Source: Pseudomonas frederiksbergensis (GTDB lineage Bacteria; Pseudomonadota; Gammaproteobacteria; Pseudomonadales; Pseudomonadaceae). From it: a stretch of DNA of 64,000 nucleotides. The position numbers and the translations under genes are program-made. The DNA lies in assembly GCF_000802155.2 (NCBI RefSeq), contig NZ_JQGJ02000010.1, positions 1 to 64,000 of the forward strand, written 5' to 3'. The notes under the pieces are model-generated. The model ran no database searches. It was not told where the DNA came from and saw only the letters and a program-made list of their open reading frames with translations. This document shows positions 17,891 to 26,823 of this stretch, piece by piece (position 1 is the stretch's first letter; every line of letters begins with the position of its first letter).

Positions 17891-18337
17891 TTACTTCAGG
17901 GTAACCGTGCCTTTCATCATCGAGATGTGGCCTGGGAACGAGCAGAAGAAGCCGTACTTCTCGCCCTCAGCCAGTTTCGACACATCAAAGGTCACCGAGT
18001 CTTTCTCCTTGGCGCCGATCAGCTTGGTATGCGCGATGATGCGAGCGTCACCGTCCTTGAGGTAGTTCTTATCGATACCGGCGCTCAGGCCATCGGTGGC
18101 AATCGGCTGCATGTCGGCTTCTTTGCTCAGCACCCAGTTATGGCCCATGACGTTCTTCGGCAAGCTGCCGGAGTGAGTCAGCTCAACGGTGAACGTCTTG
18201 CAGCTCTTGTCGATTTCGATGGCCTTGGTGCTGAAGGACATCTGGTCGGTCGAATCGATGGTGGTCTTGCACTCCGCTGCCATCAGCTGGCTGCTGGCCA
18301 GTGTCAACAGGGATACTGCTACAAGTTTGGCGAACAT
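17891..18337 (-). CDS. azu: Azurin (periplasmic blue copper protein)
   Basis: 148-residue precursor with a 20-residue signal peptide ending LMA, then mature AECKTT. Mature azurin shuttles electrons in the periplasm, classically to nitrite reductase or peroxidase. All copper ligands sit at the canonical positions: His66, Cys132, His137 and Met141 of the precursor (46, 112, 117 and 121 of the mature protein), in NVMGHNW and FFCSFPGHISMMKG. Of two consecutive ATGs, 18337 lies 7 bases after GGAG and gives the standard length; 18340 is possible. A candidate ANR/FNR site lies 73 bases upstream. Convergent with nadE. Confidence 0.97.
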   Translation of the reverse strand: MFAKLVAVSLLTLASSQLMAAECKTTIDSTDQMSFSTKAIEIDKSCKTFTVELTHSGSLPKNVMGHNWVLSKEADMQPIATDGLSAGIDKNYLKDGDARIIAHTKLIGAKEKDSVTFDVSKLAEGEKYGFFCSFPGHISMMKGTVTLK

Positions 18338-18409
18338 CATGAATCTCCAAGGCATGGTTAACAAAAATCCGTCAAAGGGAAAGACTGCCTGATTTTCCGG
18401 CAAGTTCCT

Positions 18410-18423
18410 ATGACCTGAGTCAA
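18410..18423 (-). promoter_or_regulatory. Candidate ANR/FNR box upstream of azurin
   Basis: Read on the minus strand, TTGAC-TCAG-GTCAT is a 9/10 dyad match to the ANR/FNR type TTGAY-N4-RTCAA. It is centred about 77 bases before the azurin start, a workable distance for activation with a short leader. Azurin is ANR-responsive in P. aeruginosa, which supports the reading. A perfect 10-base palindrome TTGTATACAA lies next to it at 18427-18436. Confidence 0.5.
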
Positions 18424-18528
18424 AGATTGTATACAACTTGAGACTATCAGCCTGATGGACAGAATCAACCAGCCAGAAGTATGACGGCCCCCTATGATCA
18501 GCCCCATCAACTCTCTGGAGCGACCCTC

Positions 18529-18618
18529 ATGAACTTCAACAGCCTGTTGTGCAGCTTGCTCGCCGCCTACGCCTGTGGTGCCAGCGGCACCTACGAAAAA
18601 CCCCGGCGAGAGGTTTAA
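18529..18618 (+). CDS. Possible small peptide (29 residues), function unknown
   Basis: A short frame from ATG 18529 to TAA 18618 encodes a peptide with a hydrophobic start (MNFNSLLCSLLAAYACGAS) and a charged end (TYEKPRREV). GGAG lies 9 bases before the ATG, a proper ribosome-binding signal. The Leu/Ala-rich stretch ending in Ala-Cys-Gly loosely resembles a lipoprotein signal, but the -2 Tyr is atypical. It lies between divergent azu and the LOG gene. It may be a real small membrane peptide or a chance frame. Confidence 0.42.
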   Translation: MNFNSLLCSLLAAYACGASGTYEKPRREV

Positions 18619-18680
18619 TCTTCTTGCGCAATAAAGGGCAGGCTTTACTCTGGTCCGGTTACCGAACCACGGAGTGAAGC

Positions 18681-19268
18681 ATGTCCATAGCGTCTGTTTG
18701 TGTATTTTGCGGCGCCAGCACCGGCAGCCACCCAGCCTATCGCGGGGCAGCCCAGGCCTTGGGGCAAGCGTTGGCAGAACGAAAACTGACCCTGGTCTAC
18801 GGCGGAGGCGCAGTCGGCCTGATGGGTATCGTCGCCGATGCGGCCCTGGCGGCCGGCGGCGAAGTCATCGGCATCATCCCGCAAAGCCTCAAGGACAAGG
18901 AAATCGGCCACAGCGGCCTGACCCGCCTGGAAGTGGTCGACGGCATGCATGCACGCAAAGCCCGCATGGCTGAACTCAGCGACGCCTTCATCGCCCTGCC
19001 CGGCGGCCTCGGCACCCTGGAAGAGTTGTTCGAGGTCTGGACCTGGGGCCAGCTCGGCTACCACGGCAAGCCGCTGGGGCTGCTGGAGGTGAACGGTTTC
19101 TACAGCAAGCTCATCGGTTTTCTGGATCATATCGTCGGTGAAGGCTTCGTCCGCGCGCCCCATCGTGACATGCTGCAAGTGAGCGAATCAGCGCACAACC
19201 TGCTCGATGCACTGGACGAGTGGCAACCGTCAGTGCAGCCAAAGTGGGCCGAACAAAAACCCAGCTAA
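18681..19268 (+). CDS. LOG-family protein (nucleoside 5'-monophosphate phosphoribohydrolase)
   Basis: 195 residues with the LOG Rossmann fold: VCVFCGASTGSHPAY at the start, VYGGGAVGLMG (39-49), MHARKARM (89-96) and the catalytic PGGLGTLEE (107-115). LOG proteins release adenine-type bases from (cytokinin) nucleoside monophosphates; in bacteria the true substrate may be AMP or modified nucleotides. Older annotation as lysine decarboxylase is not supported. It follows the small frame at 18529 and precedes a small basic/acidic protein. Confidence 0.9.
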   Translation: MSIASVCVFCGASTGSHPAYRGAAQALGQALAERKLTLVYGGGAVGLMGIVADAALAAGGEVIGIIPQSLKDKEIGHSGLTRLEVVDGMHARKARMAELSDAFIALPGGLGTLEELFEVWTWGQLGYHGKPLGLLEVNGFYSKLIGFLDHIVGEGFVRAPHRDMLQVSESAHNLLDALDEWQPSVQPKWAEQKPS

Positions 19269-19336
19269 CGGCTCGGCCCCGATACAGGGCAGAATATGCG
19301 CCGCTCAACCTCACCTTCGACCCCAGAGGATCGCCC

Positions 19337-19522
19337 ATGGCCAAACCCAATTATTCCTTCGCCAAACGTCAGAGAGACTTGGCCAAGGAGCAGAAGAAAG
19401 AGGAAAAGCTCCAGCGCAAGAAAGCCTCCGCAGACGAAGCGGCACTGAACCCGGATACCGAAGGCGACGTGGCGGCAGAACAGGATGTGGATGCGTCGAA
19501 AGATCAACCCACCGACGCCTGA
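19337..19522 (+). CDS. Small conserved-looking highly charged protein, function unknown
   Basis: 61 residues: a Lys/Arg/Glu-rich helix (MAKPNYSFAKRQRDLAKEQKK and on to about residue 30) followed by an acidic, disordered-looking tail ending DASKDQPTDA. No membrane segment or known domain. The start at 19337 was chosen because AGAGGA lies 7 bases upstream and the sequence becomes protein-like there. I have an impression of similar small proteins in other pseudomonads at this site, but no function is known to me. Confidence 0.75.
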   Translation: MAKPNYSFAKRQRDLAKEQKKEEKLQRKKASADEAALNPDTEGDVAAEQDVDASKDQPTDA

Positions 19523-19585
19523 TAACCCCAGGGTCCGATGATCAGATCCGGCCCTTCGTTGGGCTGGTGGCCTCGCTACCGGTCC

Positions 19586-19963
19586 TTACGCGCCGAGCGC
19601 CTTGGCAATTGAGAGGCGATACCCCTCTGGCAGGTTGGCCGGCAATTGTCCCGGCTCGAACAACCCGATCTCCTTGTGCTCGTGACTGACCGCCGGTACA
19701 AAACCGCCCAGCAATTGGCACCGGTAGGTGGAAATGAAAACGTGCTTGCCGGGAATCACCTCGAACAAGTACGAATCCAGCGGCTCGCCGACACTGACCT
19801 CGACGGCCAGCTCCTCGACGATTTCCCGCGCCAGGCATTGCGACGCCGTTTCGCCCAACTCGATCCGCCCACCGGGCAATTCCCACTCATCCCGCTCGTT
19901 GAGCATCAGTACTACCCGGCCTTCGGGGGATTGCAGCACACCTTTGATCGAAACCGGGAACAT
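19586..19963 (-). CDS. Nudix hydrolase
   Basis: 125-residue cytoplasmic pyrophosphohydrolase. The Nudix box is readable as G32-x5-E38-x7-R46-E47-I-x-E50-E51 (in GRIELGETASQCLAREIVEE), with the metal-binding glutamates present. Substrate cannot be assigned. ATG 19963 has GAGG 7 bases upstream; the longer in-frame version from 19990 has no such signal. It lies 45 bases after the 297-residue transglutaminase gene on the same strand and could be the tail of that operon. Confidence 0.9.
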   Translation of the reverse strand: MFPVSIKGVLQSPEGRVVLMLNERDEWELPGGRIELGETASQCLAREIVEELAVEVSVGEPLDSYLFEVIPGKHVFISTYRCQLLGGFVPAVSHEHKEIGLFEPGQLPANLPEGYRLSIAKALGA

Positions 19964-20007
19964 GACACTTCCTCGCCTGTTCAAATACATACCCCTGGTA
20001 GATCGCC

Positions 20008-20901
20008 TTACGACTCCAACGGCATCACCGTCACCCGCACGTCCGGATCATGGGTGCCGCCGCCCAGGATCACCCCGCGCAGCGGCGACACATCGGAAAA
20101 ATCCCGCCCCCAGGCCAGGGTGATGTGCTCCAGGGCCGGCTGCACGTTGTTGGTCGGGTCGAAGTCCACCCAACCCAGTACCGGACAGAACACCGAGACC
20201 CAGGCATGGGAGGCATCTGCTCCGATCAGACGGGCCTGGCCGGGGGGTGGCTGGGTCAGCAGATAACCGCTGACGTAACGCGCCGCCAATCCGCGGGAAC
20301 GCACACACGCCAACATCAGGTGGGCAAAGTCCTGGCAGACACCTCGGCGCCGCTCCAGCACTTCCACCAGCGGTGTCGCGACCTGGGTCGCCTCGGCGTC
20401 GAAGGTGAACTCCTCGAAGATCTTTTCCATCAGCGCCTGGACCCCGATCATCAATGGTCGGCCCGCCGGAAAACAGCTTTCGGAGAACTCGACGAAGCTG
20501 CGCTTGAGGTGCACGTAGGGTGATTCGAAACGGTAGCGGCACGCGTCCAGCAACTGCGCCGTCAACGGCCGGCCGCTGTAGGTCAGGGCATTTGCGGTGG
20601 ACTCCCAGGCCGGCGACAGATTGAAATCCAACACTGGGCGCGCCAGCACTTCGACGCTCAGACGGGCGTTGACCAGCAGCTCATCGTGAGGCCGCTCGAA
20701 GGCCAGGCGGGTCAGCGGATTGCCGAATACGTCCTGCTCATCCCGACGGGTGGTCGGCTCCGGGCTGATGGATAACTGTTGTTCAGTACAGCGCTGCCAT
20801 TCGCAATGTCTCGGCCACAGATGAGCCAGTTGCTGCGCAAGGGATACCGGGCTGTCGTAGTGATAGTGGGTGTCGTGGAGAATCTGGTAACGGGCGCTCA
20901 T
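20008..20901 (-). CDS. Transglutaminase-like cysteine protease-fold protein (operon gene 3)
   Basis: 297 residues with an N-terminal beta domain of the kind found before bacterial transglutaminase cores (HYHYDSPVSLAQQLAHLWPR), then the core. The catalytic triad is readable: Cys189 in RRGVCQDFAH, His232 in ASHAWVSVF and Asp248 in VDFDPTN. No signal peptide, so cytoplasmic. Such proteins hydrolyse or transfer peptide or isopeptide bonds. It starts at the base where the ATP-grasp/alpha-E gene stops (TGATG), so the two are coupled. In amidoligase operons the transglutaminase is proposed to process the ligase product or a protein conjugate; that role is inferred. Confidence 0.88.
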   Translation of the reverse strand: MSARYQILHDTHYHYDSPVSLAQQLAHLWPRHCEWQRCTEQQLSISPEPTTRRDEQDVFGNPLTRLAFERPHDELLVNARLSVEVLARPVLDFNLSPAWESTANALTYSGRPLTAQLLDACRYRFESPYVHLKRSFVEFSESCFPAGRPLMIGVQALMEKIFEEFTFDAEATQVATPLVEVLERRRGVCQDFAHLMLACVRSRGLAARYVSGYLLTQPPPGQARLIGADASHAWVSVFCPVLGWVDFDPTNNVQPALEHITLAWGRDFSDVSPLRGVILGGGTHDPDVRVTVMPLES

Positions 20902-23387
20902 CAGACGGATACCGTGCGTTGGCTGACATCGTCAACGTGGGCGAAATGACGCAAGGCCAGGCGATCGGAGACCTGGGCGCTGACGTCGGCCACTTCCTGC
21001 AGCAGATCAGCCAAGCCATCGAGCGCCGCCCGCAGGCTGGCCTCACCAAACAACGGATTCTCCAGGCAGCGCAGGTCGAAGCGTGACAGGCGCGTCACCA
21101 ACGCCGGCAGGGCGGTTTCCCTCGGTGCAGCAAAATCATCGTTCAGGCGCTTGAGGGTGCGTGCCACCAGCTTCAATTGGAAGAGCACCGCGTGGGGGTT
21201 CTGTTCGTCCAGCAACAAAAGGTCGAGCACCGGGATCAACTGCGCCACCGCCAGGTAACGCGAGCGGTAGGTGATGCTGCTGTTGCCCAGTTCCAACAAC
21301 CACTCCAACCCGGCCTGATCGAACACCGCCTCGCCCCGCAGGAACGCCGCCAGGCTGCTGCTGAGAAACTGCAGGCGCTCCAGGCGCCGCCCGATCATCA
21401 GGAAGCGCCAGCCCTCGTCGCGGGTCATGTCGTCCAAGGCGAACCCGGACAACGCCGCCAGGGACATCACCAGGCGGTTGAGGAAATCCAGCAACTCACC
21501 GAAATCCGGCTCACTGGTTTCCAGCTCAACGGCTTCGCGCTGCAACTCCACAAGCGCCTGCCAGTTCTCCCTGGACAGCTTGCCGCGAACCTGCGAGGCC
21601 GCCCACTGCAAGCGCTGCAGGTTGGAGCGCAGGCTGAAAGACCAGTCATCCCCGAGCATCGCCGCCATCAGGCGTTCGGGCAGCTCGCCCTCTTCGGGCA
21701 ACAGCATCAGGCTTTCGCCCAGGGAAACCGCCGATTGCAGCGCTTGCGGGTCATCACCATCGACATAACGCGCCAGCATGATCCGCAGGAGACGAGCGCT
21801 GTCGTCGCAGCGCTCGCAATAGCGACCAAACCAGAAAAGGTTTTCCACCACTCGGGAAGGCAGGTACGGATCACGCCGCACCAGGTCGTGAACGCCGACG
21901 GTGCGCTGGGCCTTCCATTGCTCGCCAGCGGGTGCTTGCTCGCCGAGCACCCAAGTGTCCTTGCTGGCACCGCCGCGCTGCATCGACACCACCTCGGCGT
22001 CGGCCTCTGCGGCCACCCGGGTCAGGCCACCGGGCAGCACCCGGTAATCGTTTTTCCCGGACACGGCATATACGCGCATGCCGATGGCCCGGGGCTGGAT
22101 CTGGCCGTCCTCGGCCTGCCATACCGGCGCCTGGGACAGTTGCGCCAGCTCCTGGGCGACGTAGGCATAAGGCCGCGCCTGCATGCGTGCCGCCAGTTGG
22201 GCGCGCTGTTTCTCGTCCAGGTCGCGGCCGAACACGGGCGTGAAACTCTGGGAAGGAAATGCCGGCTTGATCAACAGCTGGGGTAATTTTTCCAGGGCTT
22301 GGGCGAGCACTGGCGGCTCACCGCACCACCAGGTGGCGATGGAAGGCAGCATCAGCTCTTCGCCGAACAGATACTGGTTGATCTTCGGCAAGAATCCCAG
22401 GAGGCCCGGCGATTCCAGCACGCCGCTGCCCAGGGCATTGGCCACCAGCACGCGGCCCTGGCGCACCGCTTCCAACAACCCTGGCACGCCCAGGGCCGAA
22501 TCGGTGCGCAGCTCCAGCGGGTCGCAGAAATCATCGTCGAGCCGTCGCATGATCGCGTGGACCCGGCGCAGGCCGCTGAGGGTCTTGAGGTACACCGTGG
22601 CGTCCCTCACGGTCAGGTCGCCGCCTTCCACCAGCGGATAACCGAGTTGGCGCGCCAGGTATAGATGCTCGAAATAACTTTCGTTGAACCGCCCGGGTGT
22701 CAGCAACACCACCAGCGGCGGCTCGCCGTCGCTGGGCGCCTGTCGTGCCAGCGTCTCTTGCAAGGTCCGGAAGAAACCCGACAGGTGCTGCACCTTCAGG
22801 TCGCGATAAAGATCCGGGAACGCCCGGGACACGATCGTACGATTTTCCAACGCATAACCGGCCCCGGAAGGCGCCTGGGTCCGATCCGCGGTGACCCACC
22901 AGCGACCATCGGGCGTACGCGCCAGATCCACGGCATACAGATGCAGGAAGTTGCCATCCGGCGGCGTGATGCCCTGGCAGGGCCAGAGAAAATTGTTGTG
23001 GCCAAAGACCAGCTCCGCCGGCAGCAACCCTTCGCTGATCAGCCGCTGCGGCCCGTACAGGTCGGCCAATACCGCATTGAGCAGACGCGCGCGCTGGGCA
23101 ATGCCGGCCGAAAGCAGCTTCCATTCCTGGGCATCGATGACGTGGGGCAGCAGATCCAGCTCCCAAGGCCGGTCGGCGCCCTTCGGGTCGGCATAGACGT
23201 TATACGTAACGCCGTTTTCCTGGATCTGCCGTGCCAACAGTGCCTGGCGCTGGACCAACTGGGCCGGTGTGCTGCGCTGCAATTGGTCGAACAGCCTCTG
23301 CCAGTGCGCGCGCACGGCGCCGCTGTCGTCCAGCAGTTCGTGATAAGTACCCGTCGTCAGCGGGTAACGGTCAAGCAGGTCAGGCAT
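20901..23387 (-). CDS. Circularly permuted ATP-grasp ligase fused to an alpha-E domain (operon gene 2)
   Basis: 828 residues. About 1-490 is a circularly permuted ATP-grasp domain (DUF404/DUF407 type), with WELDLLPHVI, LLTPGRFNESYFEHLYLARQLGYPLVEGGDLTV and PQLLIKPAFPSQSF typical. About 510-820 is the all-helical alpha-E (DUF403) domain, starting near LPSRVVENLFWFGRYCERCDDSARLLR. These are often separate proteins; here they are one chain. The ATP-grasp fold activates a carboxylate with ATP and joins it to an amine or thiol. Substrates are unknown. Cytoplasmic. It follows the amidoligase gene after a 142-base gap with a REP element and overlaps the next gene by one base. Confidence 0.9.
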   Translation of the reverse strand: MPDLLDRYPLTTGTYHELLDDSGAVRAHWQRLFDQLQRSTPAQLVQRQALLARQIQENGVTYNVYADPKGADRPWELDLLPHVIDAQEWKLLSAGIAQRARLLNAVLADLYGPQRLISEGLLPAELVFGHNNFLWPCQGITPPDGNFLHLYAVDLARTPDGRWWVTADRTQAPSGAGYALENRTIVSRAFPDLYRDLKVQHLSGFFRTLQETLARQAPSDGEPPLVVLLTPGRFNESYFEHLYLARQLGYPLVEGGDLTVRDATVYLKTLSGLRRVHAIMRRLDDDFCDPLELRTDSALGVPGLLEAVRQGRVLVANALGSGVLESPGLLGFLPKINQYLFGEELMLPSIATWWCGEPPVLAQALEKLPQLLIKPAFPSQSFTPVFGRDLDEKQRAQLAARMQARPYAYVAQELAQLSQAPVWQAEDGQIQPRAIGMRVYAVSGKNDYRVLPGGLTRVAAEADAEVVSMQRGGASKDTWVLGEQAPAGEQWKAQRTVGVHDLVRRDPYLPSRVVENLFWFGRYCERCDDSARLLRIMLARYVDGDDPQALQSAVSLGESLMLLPEEGELPERLMAAMLGDDWSFSLRSNLQRLQWAASQVRGKLSRENWQALVELQREAVELETSEPDFGELLDFLNRLVMSLAALSGFALDDMTRDEGWRFLMIGRRLERLQFLSSSLAAFLRGEAVFDQAGLEWLLELGNSSITYRSRYLAVAQLIPVLDLLLLDEQNPHAVLFQLKLVARTLKRLNDDFAAPRETALPALVTRLSRFDLRCLENPLFGEASLRAALDGLADLLQEVADVSAQVSDRLALRHFAHVDDVSQRTVSV

Positions 23388-23492
23388 GGAAAGCTCGGCA
23401 GGACGGCAGTGAAAGGTGAGACTAGCGCAAGCGCATGACGCCCGGATAGGTGTGTTTGTTTTGGATCAAGCCTGGGTTTGCACACTGCGATC

Positions 23493-23520
23493 GTGGCGCG
23501 GGGTTCTATCCCCTCGCCAC
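23493..23520. repeat. REP palindrome, imperfect GTGGCGAGGGG-type copy
   Basis: 28-base hairpin, arms GTGGCGCGGGG and CCCCTCGCCAC with one mismatch, between the amidoligase gene and the ATP-grasp gene. Related to the copies at 15577 and 61762. Its presence inside a presumed operon could cause partial termination or stabilise the upstream mRNA. Confidence 0.85.
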
Positions 23521-23529
23521 AGCGTCCAG

Positions 23530-26500
23530 CTAGCTTTTTGATGTCCCGTGGAAGCGGCGCAGATCGAGCGTGAACGGAAACTCTTCATCCCTTGCCAGAC
23601 TCGGTATCGGCAGTTTTCCAGGCGTGTGCCCAATACGGAAAAAACGCGCCATCCGGCGGCTCTCCGCTTCGTTGGCATTCACCGGCAGGCTGTCATAGTT
23701 GCGCCCGCCCGGATGCGCCACGTGGTATTGGCAGCCGCCCAGGGAGCGCTGCATCCAGGTATCGAGCACATCGAAGACCAGCGGCGCATGGACCGGGATG
23801 GTCGGCTGCAAGCAGTTGAACGGTTGCCAGGCGCGGAAACGTACCCCGGCGACGAATTCGCCTACCCGGCCGGTAGGCTGCAACGGCACCGGTACGCCAT
23901 TGCAGGTCAGCAGATAACGTTGCGGCGCCAGCCCCGTAAGCTTGATCTGCAAGCGCTCCAGGGACGAGTCCACATAACGCACCGTGCCGCCCGCCGAGCC
24001 CTCTTCCCCCAGCACATGCCAAGGCTCCAGCGCCTGGCGCAGCTGTAGCTCGATACCGTTGACAGCGTAATCGCCCACCTTGGGAAAGCGGAACTCCAGG
24101 TGCGCGGCGAACCACTCGGCACGCAATGGATAACCGGCGCCATTGAGCTCTTCGATGACCTCGGCAAAATCCTGCTCGATGAAGTGCGGCAACAGGAAAC
24201 GATCATGCAGCTCGGTGCCCCAGCGTGCCAGCTTGGCCGGCGCATAGGGCTCGCGCCAGAAGCGCGCCACCAGCGCCCGCAATAGCAATTGCTGGGTCAG
24301 GCTCATGCGGGCATGGGGTGGCATTTCGAAAGCGCGCAGCTCCAGCAAGCCGAGACGGCCGGTGGCGCCGTCCGGCGAGTAGAGCTTGTCGATGCAGAAC
24401 TCGGCGCGATGGGTATTGCCGGTGACGTCGATCAACAGGTTGCGCAGCAGTCGATCCACCAACCACGGCGGGCACTCCTCGCCAGGCTGTGGCATCTGCG
24501 CGAAGGCGATTTCCAGTTCATACAACGCGTCGTTGCGCGCCTCGTCCACCCGCGGCGCCTGGGAGGTCGGGCCGATGAACAATCCGGAAAACAGGTACGA
24601 CAACGACGGGTGGTTATGCCAGTAGCTGATCAGGCTACGCAGCAAGTCCGGACGCCGCAGGAACGGTGAGTCAGCCGGTGTCGCGCCGCCAAGTACGAAA
24701 TGGTTACCGCCACCGGTTCCGGTGTGCCGACCGTCGATCAGGAATTTCTCGGTGGTCAGCCGGTTCAATCGCGCTTGCTCGTAGAGAAATTCAGTGCGCT
24801 CGACCAACTCCTCCCAGCTCGCCGAAGGCTGTACGTTGACCTCGATCACACCCGGGTCAGGCGTGATACGAAAATTGCTCAGGCGCGGGTCGCTCGGCGG
24901 CTCGTAGCCCTCCAACAACACAGGGCAGCTCAGTTCCTGCGCCGTCGCTTCGATGGCGCTGACCAGTTCCAAGTAATCCTCGACCCGCTCCAATGGCGGC
25001 ATGAACAGATACAGCCGCCCTTCCCTGGCCTCGGCGCAGAAGGCGGTGCGGGTCAGCCAATCGGCCGATTCGTCGATCTTCGGCACGCGTTCCTGCTCCG
25101 GCGCCGACTCGCCGTGATGGTTCAATTGCTCGGTACCGGGCAACTCGGGCAAGTCCTGGTTCGGGTCGGTGGGATGGATGAACGGATATTCGGCCGCCGT
25201 CACCCACGGCTGGGACGCCAAAGGCAAGCGATAGCCCAAGGGCGAATCCCCCGGCACCAGCCGGCAGTGATCGTCGCGCAAGTACCAGCGCCCGCTTTGC
25301 CATTGGTCGCCCTTGGCGGTCCGGGCCAGCGGCAGGACCTGGCCGATTACCTTGCCCAGGCCCTGGCTGAAAACCTTGCGCAACCGCGCCCGCTCCAACG
25401 GTTCTTCCAGCCGAGCATCTTCGGCCGTCACATTCGAAGGCAACGTGCCTTCGCGCCACAGGTAATGGAAATTGTCTTCGTAGGCGGGAAACACAAACCG
25501 CGTGGGAATTTTCAAGCGTTCGGCGACACTCGCCAGGAAACGGCCCGCCAACTCGCCATCGGCGTCGTAGTCTTTCTGCTCGTCGGCAATCAAGGCGCTG
25601 TCCTGCCAGATCGGCACCCCGTCTCGCCGCCAATAGCAGTTGAGCGACCAACGCGGCAATTGCTCGCCGGGGTACCACTTGCCCTGGCCGAAATGCACCA
25701 GCCCTTGCGGCGCATAATGCTCGCGCATGCGCTGGAACAGCTCGGCGGAAAGGCGACGCTTGTCCGGCCCAAGCGCCGCGGTGTTCCACTCGGCGCCGTC
25801 CGGGTCATCAATGGAAACGAAAGTCGGTTCACCGCCCATGGTCAGGCGCACGTCACCTTCCAACAGGTCAGCATCGATCTGCCGGCCCAATTCCTGGATC
25901 GCCAACCATTGTTCTTCGGTGTAAGGCTTGGTGACCCGTGGCGCTTCCCAGATTCGCTCGATGGACATTTCGTGGCTGAACTCACACTCGCACGGCTCCA
26001 CCAGGCCACTGATCGGCGCCGCCGAGGACGGATCCGGACTACACGCCAAGGGGATATGCCCTTCACCAGCGAACAATCCGGACGTCGCATCCAGGCCGAT
26101 CCAGCCGGCGCCGGGCAAGTAGACTTCGCACCAGGCATGCAGGTCGGTGAAATCCACTTCCGTACCGGACGGGCCGTCGAGGCTTTTCACGTCAGCGGTC
26201 AATTGGATCAAGTAACCCGAGACAAAACGCGCCGCCAGGCCCAAGTGACGCAACAGTTGCACCAGCAGCCAGGCCGAGTCGCGGCAGGAACCGGACGCGT
26301 GCTCCAACGTGTGCTCTGGCGTTTGCACGCCGGGCTCCATGCGGATCAGGTAGTTGATGTCTTCGCTCAAGCGCTGGTTGAGCGCCACCAGAAAATCCAC
26401 CGCCGGCAACGGTGTGCGGTCGATGCCGTCCAGATAAGCCTTGAACTTCGGCGTCAGCGGGAGCTTTTCCAGGTAGGGCATCAGCTCGTGTTTTTCGTCA

Positions 26501-26823
26501 GCCGCGTAGGTGAACGGGATCTTCTCGGCGTAAGGCTCGAGGAAAAAATCGAACGGGTTGAATACCGCCATTTCTGCGACCAAGTCGACCTCAACCCGCA
26601 GCTCATCGGTCTTCTCCGGGAACACCAACCGCGCCAGGTAATTGCCCTGGGGGTCCTGTTGCCAGTTGATGAAGTGCTGCTCCGGCGAAACCTTCAGCGC
26701 GTACGACAGAATGCGCGTGCGGCTGTGGGGCGCCGGGCGCAGGCGAACGATCTGCGGACCGAGTTCGACAGCGCGCTCGTAGCGATAGTGTGTGACATGG
26801 TGCAAAGCGACATGAATCGACAC
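23530..26823 (-). CDS. Transglutaminase plus putative amidoligase (DUF2126) fusion protein (operon gene 1)
   Basis: 1097 residues, cytoplasmic. The N-terminal beta domain and transglutaminase core (about 1-290) carry Cys180 in GSCRDSAWLL, His229 in LHAWCEVYLPG and Asp245 in GLDATSG. The remainder (about 300-1097) is the DUF2126 putative amidoligase region, with VRLTMGGEPTFVSIDD, HFGQGKWYPGEQLPRW and TGTGGGNHFVLGGATPADSPFLRRPDLLRSLI. Such ligases were proposed in comparative-genomics work to belong to the COOH-NH2 ligase (glutamine-synthetase-like) fold. It heads the three-gene set with the ATP-grasp/alpha-E protein and a second transglutaminase. The reaction is unknown; formation of an unusual amide-linked peptide or protein modification is the leading guess. 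Confidence 0.9.
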   Translation of the reverse strand: MSIHVALHHVTHYRYERAVELGPQIVRLRPAPHSRTRILSYALKVSPEQHFINWQQDPQGNYLARLVFPEKTDELRVEVDLVAEMAVFNPFDFFLEPYAEKIPFTYAADEKHELMPYLEKLPLTPKFKAYLDGIDRTPLPAVDFLVALNQRLSEDINYLIRMEPGVQTPEHTLEHASGSCRDSAWLLVQLLRHLGLAARFVSGYLIQLTADVKSLDGPSGTEVDFTDLHAWCEVYLPGAGWIGLDATSGLFAGEGHIPLACSPDPSSAAPISGLVEPCECEFSHEMSIERIWEAPRVTKPYTEEQWLAIQELGRQIDADLLEGDVRLTMGGEPTFVSIDDPDGAEWNTAALGPDKRRLSAELFQRMREHYAPQGLVHFGQGKWYPGEQLPRWSLNCYWRRDGVPIWQDSALIADEQKDYDADGELAGRFLASVAERLKIPTRFVFPAYEDNFHYLWREGTLPSNVTAEDARLEEPLERARLRKVFSQGLGKVIGQVLPLARTAKGDQWQSGRWYLRDDHCRLVPGDSPLGYRLPLASQPWVTAAEYPFIHPTDPNQDLPELPGTEQLNHHGESAPEQERVPKIDESADWLTRTAFCAEAREGRLYLFMPPLERVEDYLELVSAIEATAQELSCPVLLEGYEPPSDPRLSNFRITPDPGVIEVNVQPSASWEELVERTEFLYEQARLNRLTTEKFLIDGRHTGTGGGNHFVLGGATPADSPFLRRPDLLRSLISYWHNHPSLSYLFSGLFIGPTSQAPRVDEARNDALYELEIAFAQMPQPGEECPPWLVDRLLRNLLIDVTGNTHRAEFCIDKLYSPDGATGRLGLLELRAFEMPPHARMSLTQQLLLRALVARFWREPYAPAKLARWGTELHDRFLLPHFIEQDFAEVIEELNGAGYPLRAEWFAAHLEFRFPKVGDYAVNGIELQLRQALEPWHVLGEEGSAGGTVRYVDSSLERLQIKLTGLAPQRYLLTCNGVPVPLQPTGRVGEFVAGVRFRAWQPFNCLQPTIPVHAPLVFDVLDTWMQRSLGGCQYHVAHPGGRNYDSLPVNANEAESRRMARFFRIGHTPGKLPIPSLARDEEFPFTLDLRRFHGTSKS

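Noticed and set aside
18681..19268. Lysine decarboxylase
   Set aside because: PGGxGTxxE and the flanking motifs identify the LOG phosphoribohydrolase family; no PLP-binding motif of decarboxylases is present.
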